53,104 bases of DNA from NCBI GenBank assembly GCA_024743405.1, contig JANSWP010000050.1:1-53104 (forward strand). The letters run 5' to 3'. Positions 1 through 6,733 of the stretch are shown here, in pieces. Each line of letters begins with the position of its first letter. The stretch's first letter is position 1. The stretch is from Bacteroidota bacterium. GTDB lineage: Bacteria > Bacteroidota > Bacteroidia > Chitinophagales > Saprospiraceae. The notes beneath the pieces are model-generated. The model made no database searches, had not been told where the DNA came from, and was given only the letters and a program-made list of their open reading frames with translations. The position numbers and the translations under genes were made by a program.

Positions 1-147
1 CACACATTATGACGGACTATTTTTTCACCATATTTCGTTAAAAATGCTCGCCATATCTAAGGATATGCCTGTGCTTTTTGCCTCTTCTGGCAAATAAATA
101 GTTTTCGTCAAATATGGAACTTATTTCTGTCCAAGCACTTACTTACA
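1..147 (+). repeat. Palindromic element A1 (A arms, shared core), left end cut by window
   Basis: The core lies at 36-84 and begins CGTTAAAAATGCTCGCC, followed by the hairpin CATATC-TAA-GGATATG and then CTGTGCTTTTTGCCTC. The right arm (about 92-140) ends TTATTTCTGTCCAAGCACTT and runs into CACTTACTTAC. The left arm is visible only as its inner part (1-25), which pairs imperfectly with 92-116; the rest is outside the window. It is a close copy of the element at 38118-38288. It ends about 15 bp before the DUF6702 start codon, so it may form part of that gene's leader. Confidence 0.8.
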
Positions 148-162
148 CCAAATTCATATAAA

Positions 163-666
163 ATGAAAATAGTTTTATTGGGGGTTTTTCTTGTCTTTTT
201 AAACTTTGAGAAAAATAAAGAAGAGGATCATGCCTTATATATTTCCGTTATACAAATCCAACAAATAGCTGAAAAATCGCCCGTTCAAATAAACATTAAA
301 GTTTTCACGGATGACTTGCAAAGTGCGTTGAGAAACGAATTTTCCGATTATAGTCCTGTTTTGGAAGAGATCTTATGTCAAGAAAAAAGAGTGTTTATCT
401 CCGCCTATTTTTCTAATCATCTAACTATCCAAATTAACGAAAAGAATTGCCATTTAACATTAATGGATTGTCAAAAAGAAGGAGAAGTATATTGGTTAAA
501 ATTTGAAATGGAAAATTCAGAAAAGTGGGAAAAACTAAAGGTAAAAGCAGACTTTTTTATGGAATTATTTCCTACTCAATCGAATATTGTGAATGTAGCA
601 TATGGCGGAGAAAAACGGTATGCCAGAATAACAAAAAATGATATATTTTGCGAAACAACGTTTTAA
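163..666 (+). CDS. DUF6702 family protein
   Basis: A 167-residue protein with a short hydrophobic N-terminus (about residues 1-15) that could be a signal peptide, although it lacks a clear cleavage site. The body starts HALYISVIQI, contains KVFTDDLQSALR (about 46-57) and ends with a region containing NIVNVAYGGEKR. This order of motifs (HxLYVS.., KIFTDDFE.ALR.., ..IN..HV..GG) is what I know from the DUF6702 family of Bacteroidota, small envelope-associated proteins of unknown function. Length fits the family. The start ATG follows an A-rich leader (catataaaATG). It converges on the glycosylphosphotransferase gene, with only 4 bp between the two stop codons. No catalytic motif is visible. Confidence 0.72.
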   Translation: MKIVLLGVFLVFLNFEKNKEEDHALYISVIQIQQIAEKSPVQINIKVFTDDLQSALRNEFSDYSPVLEEILCQEKRVFISAYFSNHLTIQINEKNCHLTLMDCQKEGEVYWLKFEMENSEKWEKLKVKADFFMELFPTQSNIVNVAYGGEKRYARITKNDIFCETTF

Positions 667-670
667 TAAA

Positions 671-2095
671 TCACTTCCCACGACCCTGTAAAATCACCAT
701 AACTGTATAGATAAGGATTTTAAAATCCAAACTAAGAGACATATTTTCAATATACAATATGTCATATTTTAATCGCTGAACCATCTCGTCAACATTAGAG
801 GCGTATCCATATTTAACTTGCCCCCATGAAGTAATCCCGGGTCTAACTTTTAAAAGATGCTTATAATGAGGCGCTTTTTCTACGATTTGGTTAATAAAAA
901 ATTGGCGCTCAGGGCGTGGGCCAACTAAAGACATATCTCCAACTAGTACATTCCAAAAATTAGGTAATTCATCCAATCGATATTTCCGCATAATTAGTCC
1001 CCAAGGAGTAATTCTAGGATCATTGTCTTGTGATAACTGCGGAGTACCGCTTTGTTCCGCATCTACCTGCATTGAACGAAACTTAATTATATGAAAGGGT
1101 TTCCCATTAAATCCAATTCTCTCTTGTTTATAAAAAATAGGACCTTTGGAAGAACGAATTACTTTGAAAATGATAAATAAATATAGGGGCGATAAAAAAA
1201 ACAAGATACTCACTGAAATAGCTAAATCCAATAAACGCTTTAAAATCCGTTGCCACTTAGGCATTAATTCCTGTTTGATGGAGATGAGTGGAGCACCAAA
1301 GACCTGATCCATTTTCACATTACCAAGCAAAATATCATACATATCAGGAATGATTTTGATAAAAATTTGATCCTCAAAATCAAAAAGTATGTGAAAAATA
1401 TCTCTCAATCGGTTGTGTTGAGAGGTTTCGATGGCCACAATGACTTCCTCAACTTTTAACTCAGGAATAATAGTTTTTAACTCTTCAAAACCACCTAAAT
1501 GCGGTAGAAAAGTTGATAAGGTACTTTGTTCTCCTTCTTTAACTGCATCCACAAAACCCAAAAAATGATAGCCTAAATGCTCTCCACCATCCCGAATTTC
1601 ATTATACAAATTGAGCGCTCTTTGATTGCCTCCAATTAAAACGGTATTGTATCGAACTTTCCCTTTTTTCAGACTATTATGAGCATATGTCAACACTATC
1701 ATTCTAAAAAAAGAAGTCAGTGAGAAATGAATACAAAATAGCACCGCAAATGATCTGTAATAGGTCAGGTGGTCTACAATAAAATCATCCAAAATCAGAG
1801 TAAAAAAGAGAAATAACACCCCAAAAAATGTAAGGAAAAAAGTTCTAGTTAAGGTGCGCAGTCTGGACATCCGATAAACGTCCCGATAATCATCAAAAAT
1901 GGAATAGAAAAGCAACCAACAAATTGGGATTATAGCAATGCCTAAGTAAAAATTAAAATCATTTAAGGAAGAAAGTTCAACTACGCCACCTTCTATTTTT
2001 TTACGAAATAAAAAAAATAAAGACCAAGCCAACAAGGCAGCTAAGTAATCGAAAAAAATATAAACTTGGGTGTCTCTTCTCCGTCGGCTATTCAT
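671..2095 (-). CDS. Undecaprenyl-phosphate glucose (hexose-1-P) phosphotransferase, WcaJ/WbaP type
   Basis: This enzyme family transfers a sugar-1-phosphate from a UDP-sugar to undecaprenyl phosphate in the inner membrane, the first committed step of exopolysaccharide or O-antigen repeat-unit synthesis. The 474-residue protein has the complete domain order: about four N-terminal membrane helices (residues 10-130), a Rossmann-like CoA-binding-type middle domain (about 145-260, with TVLIGGN), a further membrane segment (about 290-315), and the C-terminal catalytic bacterial sugar transferase domain. Catalytic-domain motifs visible are KFRSM, DELPNFWNVLVGDMSLVGPRP and RPGITSWGQVKYGY. Length matches full-size WcaJ proteins (about 465 aa). 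The sugar cannot be read from sequence. It is not embedded in an obvious polysaccharide cluster here, although a Gfo/Idh/MocA oxidoreductase of the sugar-nucleotide type lies close by on the same strand. Confidence 0.9.
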   Translation of the reverse strand: MNSRRRRDTQVYIFFDYLAALLAWSLFFLFRKKIEGGVVELSSLNDFNFYLGIAIIPICWLLFYSIFDDYRDVYRMSRLRTLTRTFFLTFFGVLFLFFTLILDDFIVDHLTYYRSFAVLFCIHFSLTSFFRMIVLTYAHNSLKKGKVRYNTVLIGGNQRALNLYNEIRDGGEHLGYHFLGFVDAVKEGEQSTLSTFLPHLGGFEELKTIIPELKVEEVIVAIETSQHNRLRDIFHILFDFEDQIFIKIIPDMYDILLGNVKMDQVFGAPLISIKQELMPKWQRILKRLLDLAISVSILFFLSPLYLFIIFKVIRSSKGPIFYKQERIGFNGKPFHIIKFRSMQVDAEQSGTPQLSQDNDPRITPWGLIMRKYRLDELPNFWNVLVGDMSLVGPRPERQFFINQIVEKAPHYKHLLKVRPGITSWGQVKYGYASNVDEMVQRLKYDILYIENMSLSLDFKILIYTVMVILQGRGK

Positions 2096-2162
2096 TCAGA
2101 TAGCAAGATTAAAAGGTATTTTGATTGAGCTAGTGAGTCTTACAAGGTACCTCCATTCTAGT

Positions 2163-3077
2163 TTAAAAATGTATCACTTTGATATTATCCAGAAGTACTT
2201 CTGCATTTTCAAGGGTAAAATCACCTAATGTAGGACTAAAAGGAATGATCCCTCTGATCCCAAATCGAAATTGGTTCTCATTTAAAAATTGGATAGTCTC
2301 GGTGAGGTTCAAATAGATTTTATTCCAATTTTCTTGTTCCACCAATACAAACTCCCATAATGGATTATCCTCACCCAATGCATTAACCCCAAATATCCCG
2401 ACTTCAATTGGAATATCATTTTTATAATTGATCTCCATATAAACTGCACCAGTTTGGTTTAAATCAAGGCTAAAAGCAGCTTCTGTCGAAATAATAAAGC
2501 CTGCATTATCTTTGTCTAAAGCGATCCTTCCTGACTTCCCTTCAAATGCACCCTGCTCGAACCCAACTATTTCATTTGGGCTGGCAGGTTCAAGATCTCG
2601 ATTAAAAAAGATGGCATCTCCGCCTTCAAAATCTTCTTGAAATTCTACTTCAATACTTTCCTTGTATTTGGTGGTCAAGTTCAAATCTATAATTTCGCCA
2701 GGGACCAAGGTCGTTGTGGAAATTATCTTCTCATAATATGGATATACTTCTAATGAGAAACTATTACCATTTGCTTTAATCGCAGGATCAATTTCAATAT
2801 CAAAAGTCCCTTCCAGCAAAATCGGTATAGTAGCTGGCAAACTAAATGTTCCTAAGGTATTTGACACCCCTGATATTGGATCTGGAACGGTCACTCTAAT
2901 CTGTGTTATTTTACTTGACAAAGTCCCAGTCAATGTTCCAATAGTTGGTTCTACGGTAATCTCTGAAATAGAAATATAAGAAGGAATACCTTCTGATGGA
3001 TTAATCAGGTCACACCTTGTAAAAAAGAGGCCTACCCCAGTGACCAAGAAAATTTTTAATAACTCTAGTTTTTTCAT
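2163..3077 (-). CDS. Uncharacterised lipoprotein
   Basis: About 304 residues if translated from the ATG at 3077. An in-frame ATG upstream (3125) would add 16 residues ahead of the signal peptide, so I prefer 3077, where the n-region MKKLELLK is normal. The signal peptide ends in a lipobox-like stretch (GLFFTRC), giving a lipidated Cys at about residue 22. The rest is rich in beta-forming residues. The C-terminal half (FEGGDAIFFNRDLEPASP... to ...LDNIKVIHF) looks like a jelly-roll, carbohydrate-binding-like fold in which a terminal LLDNIKV strand is typical; this is an inference from pattern only. No function recognised. It stands alone between the glycosylphosphotransferase and the oxidoreductase gene. 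Confidence 0.7.
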   Translation of the reverse strand: MKKLELLKIFLVTGVGLFFTRCDLINPSEGIPSYISISEITVEPTIGTLTGTLSSKITQIRVTVPDPISGVSNTLGTFSLPATIPILLEGTFDIEIDPAIKANGNSFSLEVYPYYEKIISTTTLVPGEIIDLNLTTKYKESIEVEFQEDFEGGDAIFFNRDLEPASPNEIVGFEQGAFEGKSGRIALDKDNAGFIISTEAAFSLDLNQTGAVYMEINYKNDIPIEVGIFGVNALGEDNPLWEFVLVEQENWNKIYLNLTETIQFLNENQFRFGIRGIIPFSPTLGDFTLENAEVLLDNIKVIHF

Positions 3078-3219
3078 ATGCTTTATATAGATTGTTGGTG
3101 GTATTAACCACTTGATTGGTATCAACCAAACTTTTTTAATTATTGTATTTGTTCAAATCTCGTGGTCTAAACCGAACCCATTAGGGAATAAAAAAGCCAA
3201 AATGGATAAATGAAAATTA

Positions 3220-4230
3220 CTAATGCCCAGTCACCATTTTTAACCGCTCTTCAATCTGGCCAATTATTAAATGTGCTAATTTTAATGCTTGGTAACCTTC
3301 CTCAATCGGTACGGGTGTCTTTTCATTATTCCATATACTTTGCGCCAGGGTTTTCAATTCTAACTGAATAGCATTAACCGCCTCACTTTCAGGCATTTCC
3401 ATAGTAATCAACTTGGTTCCATTTTGGGTTTCAAGCTCCAAGAAATTAGCATTTTCAGGCACATTGGAAGCACCTTTATCATACATTTTGACAATCTGAG
3501 CTTCCTTTTCTAAAAAATCGAGGCTTATGTAGGCATCTTTTTGAAAGAGCCGAATCTTTCTCATTTGCTTCAAAGAAATACGACTAGCCGTCAAGTTTGC
3601 AACACAACCGTTTTCAAATTCTAATCGAACATTTCCGATATCAGGGCTATCACTCACTACCGCAACGCCACTCGCAGAAATATTTTTTATCTCCGAGTTG
3701 ACAACCTTCAATACAATATCTAAATCATGTATCATTAAATCTAAAATGACCGAAACATCTGTACCTCTTGGATTAAAGGCGGCCAACCGATGTGCTTCAA
3801 TAAACATAGGGTTGATCACCGAATCTTTCAAGGCCAAAAAAGCAGGATTAAAACGCTCAACATGTCCAATTTGAATTTTTACTGGATGATTTTGAGCTAA
3901 GATCAATAGCTTTTCGGCTTCTTGAATCGTATGAGTTAATGGTTTTTCTATGAAAAGGTGCTTTCCTTTCTGAATAGCGTTGGCTGCCAATTCAAAATGT
4001 GTAGTCGTCGGTGTGACAATATCGACTACACTAACGTTTTCTAATAGTTCATCGACACTTTCAAATCTCTTTAAGCCAAATTTTTCAATTGCATTTTGTG
4101 CATTGTGTTCATCTGGATCATAAAATCCAACCACCTCAAAAAACTCTTCCAATCCCAACAAACATTTAATATGGATTTTCCCCAAATGTCCGACTCCAAG
4201 CACCCCTATTTTAAGTTTAGTTTTGTCCAT
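3220..4230 (-). CDS. Gfo/Idh/MocA family NAD(P)-dependent oxidoreductase
   Basis: Family members oxidise or reduce sugars, sugar nucleotides or inositols. The N-terminal Rossmann fold shows the dinucleotide-binding motif GVLGVGHLGKIH, and the family hallmark EKP is present as FIEKPLTHT. The C-terminal alpha/beta dimerisation domain follows (roughly residue 120 on). I chose the ATG at 4230 (MDKTKLKIGVLG), which puts the glycine-rich loop near residue 8-13 and gives 336 residues, the usual size. An ATG at 4266 is also possible but adds a poor KNNKTQ-type leader. The start overlaps the end of the upstream lipoprotein gene by 14 bp, so translation is probably coupled. Substrate unknown; a sugar-nucleotide role would fit the nearby WcaJ-like gene. 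Confidence 0.85.
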   Translation of the reverse strand: MDKTKLKIGVLGVGHLGKIHIKCLLGLEEFFEVVGFYDPDEHNAQNAIEKFGLKRFESVDELLENVSVVDIVTPTTTHFELAANAIQKGKHLFIEKPLTHTIQEAEKLLILAQNHPVKIQIGHVERFNPAFLALKDSVINPMFIEAHRLAAFNPRGTDVSVILDLMIHDLDIVLKVVNSEIKNISASGVAVVSDSPDIGNVRLEFENGCVANLTASRISLKQMRKIRLFQKDAYISLDFLEKEAQIVKMYDKGASNVPENANFLELETQNGTKLITMEMPESEAVNAIQLELKTLAQSIWNNEKTPVPIEEGYQALKLAHLIIGQIEERLKMVTGH

Positions 4231-4747
4231 TATTTTTAAGTTTGTTTGTGTCTTGTTGTTCTTCAAAATTGTTAAACCACATAGAATCTTTTTCTAGCAA
4301 TTGTAATAATTCTAACTCAATAGTATCAGAAGAAAGGAGTGAATCAAGATAAGCAGAGTCCTGTGTCAATAAAAATTCTAATAAAAATAATGGCGCAATT
4401 GGAGTAGTATCTTCTGGAATTTCAACTTCTGGTTGACCTGGTTTCCTAGGTTTTTTAGGTCGATTTTCTTCTTTCTCCATTCTTGCTCTGGCATTAGCAA
4501 TCAATGTTGAATCTACTATTTTTGTTGCAGTTGTCATTACATCTCTTCGACATTTGTCTTCTACACTAGCCCTCCACTGATTGACTTTTTTTGATAATCT
4601 TTCTCTGATTACCTCTGCCTTTGTTTTCCCTTTAGGCCGTTCAGTACAAGCCGCAAAACATAGAGCAATTATCAACATGAAAGTAGAAAAAATGAAAACC
4701 TTAAAGCCTTTGAAACGCCTCATATGTTGAAGTAATTCTCCCATCAA
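4217..4747 (-). CDS. Small uncharacterised lipoprotein
   Basis: A 176-residue protein with a signal sequence (about residues 9-33 of the long form) ending in the lipobox CFAAC, so it is probably lipidated and exported. The mature part is charged: a basic helix with KAEVIRERLSKKVNQW, then a Cys-containing segment, then a proline-rich stretch (RPKKPRKPGQPEVEIPEDTTP), then an acidic, leucine-rich tail. Two ATGs at 4747 and 4744 form an ATGATG that overlaps the TGA stop of the upstream gene, indicating coupled translation; ATG 4723 (MRRFKGFK) is an alternative start directly before the signal peptide. It shares with the upstream gene a lipobox followed by TE(R/P)P, suggesting the two are related. 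Function unknown. Confidence 0.65.
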   Translation of the reverse strand: MMGELLQHMRRFKGFKVFIFSTFMLIIALCFAACTERPKGKTKAEVIRERLSKKVNQWRASVEDKCRRDVMTTATKIVDSTLIANARARMEKEENRPKKPRKPGQPEVEIPEDTTPIAPLFLLEFLLTQDSAYLDSLLSSDTIELELLQLLEKDSMWFNNFEEQQDTNKLKNNGQN

Positions 4748-5031
4748 TTCTGTCTTTTTAACTGACTAATACGCGCCAATTGTTTCCGAATCTCAGCCAA
4801 CCTAATTTCCATCATCGAGTCCACTGCAAACGCCACATCTCCATCAAAATTCAAGTCACAAAGACTATCAAGAAGTGGTCTCAATACCTGGATACTATCC
4901 TTATATAAACTATCAACAAGTCTTCGTTCTTTAGAATTTAAGGTTGGTGTAGGCGGCTCTGTGCAGCCGAATGCTAACAAAATGGAAAGCACAACGCTTA
5001 AGGAGAATATTTTTATTATATTGATTTTCAA
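4744..5031 (-). CDS. Very small uncharacterised lipoprotein
   Basis: A 95-residue protein with a clear lipoprotein signal peptide (MKINIIKIFSLSVVLSILL) and the lipobox LAFGC at about residues 19-23. The mature part of about 72 residues is mostly charged helix (DSLYKDSIQVLRPLLDSLCD, then EIRLAEIRKQLARISQLK). It has one extra cysteine, as does its downstream neighbour. It is the first gene of a three-gene overlapping chain (this gene, the 176-aa lipoprotein, the Gfo/Idh/MocA oxidoreductase). Element B1 lies directly upstream, so any promoter must be inside or very close to that element. Not recognised as a known family. Confidence 0.65.
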   Translation of the reverse strand: MKINIIKIFSLSVVLSILLAFGCTEPPTPTLNSKERRLVDSLYKDSIQVLRPLLDSLCDLNFDGDVAFAVDSMMEIRLAEIRKQLARISQLKRQN

Positions 5032-5045
5032 TTATTTATAAATTT

Positions 5046-5207
5046 AGGGCGCAGGAAATAAATAAGGTACCCAAATTTTGCACAGCTATTTTTTCTTCAG
5101 TGGAGGCAAAAAGCACAGACATACCCAAAGGTATGGCGAGTATTTTTAACGAAAAATGAAGGAAAAATAGCAAGTGAAATGGATAGGTTAATTATTTCCT
5201 GCTCCCT
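5046..5207 (-). repeat. Palindromic element B1 (162 bp)
   Basis: Terminal arms AGGGCGCAGGAAATAA (5046-5061) and TTATTTCCTGCTCCCT (5192-5207) are inverted with 15 of 16 positions matching, and an imperfect stem continues inward for about 50 bp per side. The 49-nt core (5103-5151) reads on the minus strand as CGTTAAAAATACTCGCC, the hairpin CATACC-TTT-GGGTATG, and a CTGTGCTTTTTGCCTC tail. It fills the whole gap between the lptB stop codon and the small lipoprotein start. Copies of the same length are at 37601 and 50603. Confidence 0.88.
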
Positions 5208-5219
5208 TATTTTGAATAT

Positions 5220-5960
5220 TCAAACATCAATCACCTTTTTTTTCAATTCAAAATTTTGTCCTAAATACAACCGACGAACTTGTTCATCAGCCGCTAATTC
5301 TTCAGCAGTACCAGACATCAAAATTTCACCATCATACATCAAATAAGCTCTGTCAGTAATAGAAAGTGTTTCTTGTACATTATGGTCTGTTATTAGTATT
5401 CCAATATTTTTGGTTTTCAATTTGGCTACAATCGATTGAATATCCTCAACTGCAATTGGATCAATTCCCGCAAAGGGTTCGTCCAATAAAATGAAGTTAG
5501 GATTGGTTGCTAAAGCCCGAGCAATTTCGGTTCTTCTTCGCTCTCCTCCAGAAAGTGTATCCCCTTTATTTTTTCTTACTTTCGCAAGACCAAATTCATC
5601 AATTAAGTTTTCTAACCGATCCTTTTGCTCTTCTTTACTTATCCCAATTAATTCCAAAACCGCAGCTATATTATCCTCAACACTCAATTTACGGAATACG
5701 GAAGCCTCTTGAGGTAAATAACCAATACCCCGACGAGCTCGACGATACATAGGTAATCGAGTAATATCCTCACCCTCCAAATAAACATTTCCTTCATTAG
5801 GGCGAATGAAACCCACCACCATATAGAAAGTAGTCGTTTTTCCAGCACCATTTGGTCCTAAAAGCCCAACTATTTCGCCTTGGTTGACATCAATGGACAC
5901 CCCTTTGACGACCTTTCTTTTTCCATATATTTTAACAAGATTTTCTGTCTTTAATATCAT
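5220..5960 (-). CDS. lptB: LPS export ABC transporter ATP-binding protein
   Basis: LptB is the cytoplasmic ATPase that drives extraction of lipopolysaccharide from the inner membrane by LptFG and its movement along the Lpt bridge. All ABC ATPase motifs are intact: Walker [10 protein letters not shown] (residues 35-43), Q-loop in YLPQE (Gln84), signature LSGGE (136-140), Walker [14 protein letters not shown] (156-168) and the H-loop histidine (His193, TDHNVQET). The LptB-typical features [31 protein letters not shown] and the C-terminal LYLG are present. Length 246 is normal. It is not accompanied by lptA, lptC, lptF or lptG here. Element B1 begins 13 bp after its stop codon and may sit at the 3' end of its transcript. 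Confidence 0.93.
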   Translation of the reverse strand: MILKTENLVKIYGKRKVVKGVSIDVNQGEIVGLLGPNGAGKTTTFYMVVGFIRPNEGNVYLEGEDITRLPMYRRARRGIGYLPQEASVFRKLSVEDNIAAVLELIGISKEEQKDRLENLIDEFGLAKVRKNKGDTLSGGERRRTEIARALATNPNFILLDEPFAGIDPIAVEDIQSIVAKLKTKNIGILITDHNVQETLSITDRAYLMYDGEILMSGTAEELAADEQVRRLYLGQNFELKKKVIDV

Positions 5961-6079
5961 TTTATTGATAATTAATCATCCATTTTATAGGATAGCAACG
6001 ACTGTATTGGCTGTTTCTTTAGTCTATTAACCTTTTGAAAAAAAAATAGCATCTAATTTCTTAGAAGCGGTTTCAAAGA

Positions 6080-6442
6080 TTATAAACTCCTTTTTTTGAA
6101 TTGTATTAATTGAAAAACTAATACACCCATACATATAAATATCCCCAAAAACTCTCTAACTAGTTCAATATGAGGTTCTTCAGTTTTCATTTCAGTAGCA
6201 ATATTAGGGGTTCCTATCTTTATCCAATTAAAGAAATCAGGCAGTAATTCAATTGCCCAAAACAAACAAATCCCGAAACTAAATCCAATTATGAACTCAT
6301 TGTATTTCCCAAATGCAGCAAAAGCGCAAATTGCTCCAATAAAACAATACATCAGTATCCAAGCCCAAGGATCGGGATCATTGTATTGAACCACCGCAAA
6401 TAGTGCAAAAAGGAAAGCTAATATTAGATTTATTCGCTTCAT
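6080..6442 (-). CDS. TMEM220-like small membrane protein
   Basis: A 120-residue integral membrane protein with about four helices. The N-terminus MKRINLILAFLFALFAVVQY is followed directly by NDPDPWAWI, then ILMYCFIGAICAFAAFG. The Q-Y-N-D-P-D-P block after the first helix is the characteristic signature I associate with the transmembrane protein 220 family. No enzymatic role is known for that family and none is visible here. The last helix (IFICMGVLVFQLIQF) precedes a basic tail (KKRSL), suggesting a cytoplasmic C-terminus. It lies downstream of a palindromic-element pair and upstream of lptB, with about 120 bp to the latter. Confidence 0.7.
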   Translation of the reverse strand: MKRINLILAFLFALFAVVQYNDPDPWAWILMYCFIGAICAFAAFGKYNEFIIGFSFGICLFWAIELLPDFFNWIKIGTPNIATEMKTEEPHIELVREFLGIFICMGVLVFQLIQFKKRSL

Positions 6443-6458
6443 ATTAAAGTTTAGTAAG

Positions 6459-6558
6459 TAAGTGCTCGAAGAAAATCAAGTTATAGGTTACTGCAACGGG
6501 CGCCTTTGGCGCGATGTTGCATTATTAAAATGCAACTTAATTCTGCCCAAGAACTTAA
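6459..6558. repeat. Palindromic element E (A-type arms, short GC-rich centre)
   Basis: The left arm AAGTGCTCGAAGAAAATCAA (from 6460) and right arm ending TTCTGCCCAAGAACTT match the arms of the A elements (AAGTGCTTGGACAGAAATAA). The centre is different: it carries TGCAAC/GTTGCA pairs and the tip hairpin GGCGCC-TTT-GGCGC at about 6508-6522. It is only about 100 bp long, lacking the long AT-rich inner arm of A1 and A2. It abuts and slightly overlaps element C1. Confidence 0.65.
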
Positions 6559-6719
6559 GTAAGAGAGCAATATTATCTGTAGCAAATTTTAGTTTCTTTT
6601 TTCCACTCATGGCGTTAAGAATCCTCGCCAGAGCTAAGGGCTATGACTGCGTTTTTTGCCTTGTGAGAGAAAAAAATAATTCAAAAATTTATTCTATACT
6701 TAATATTGCTCTCTTACTT
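6557..6719 (+). repeat. Palindromic element C1 (163 bp, perfect 19-bp ends)
   Basis: The ends AAGTAAGAGAGCAATATTA (6557-6575) and TAATATTGCTCTCTTACTT (6701-6719) are perfect inverted repeats, and AT-rich inner arms continue the pairing. The core from about 6611 contains GGCGTTAAGAATCCTCGCC, a small AGAGC/GGCT hairpin region, and GACTGCGTTTTTTGCC. It lies between the TMEM220-like start and the TonB-receptor stop. It represents the uninterrupted version of C2 at 37770-38115. Confidence 0.82.
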
Positions 6720-6733
6720 ACTTACAAGCTTTT

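Noticed and set aside
3078-3125. Upstream start for the 2163-3077 lipoprotein
   Set aside because: It would bury the lipoprotein signal peptide behind 16 extra residues.
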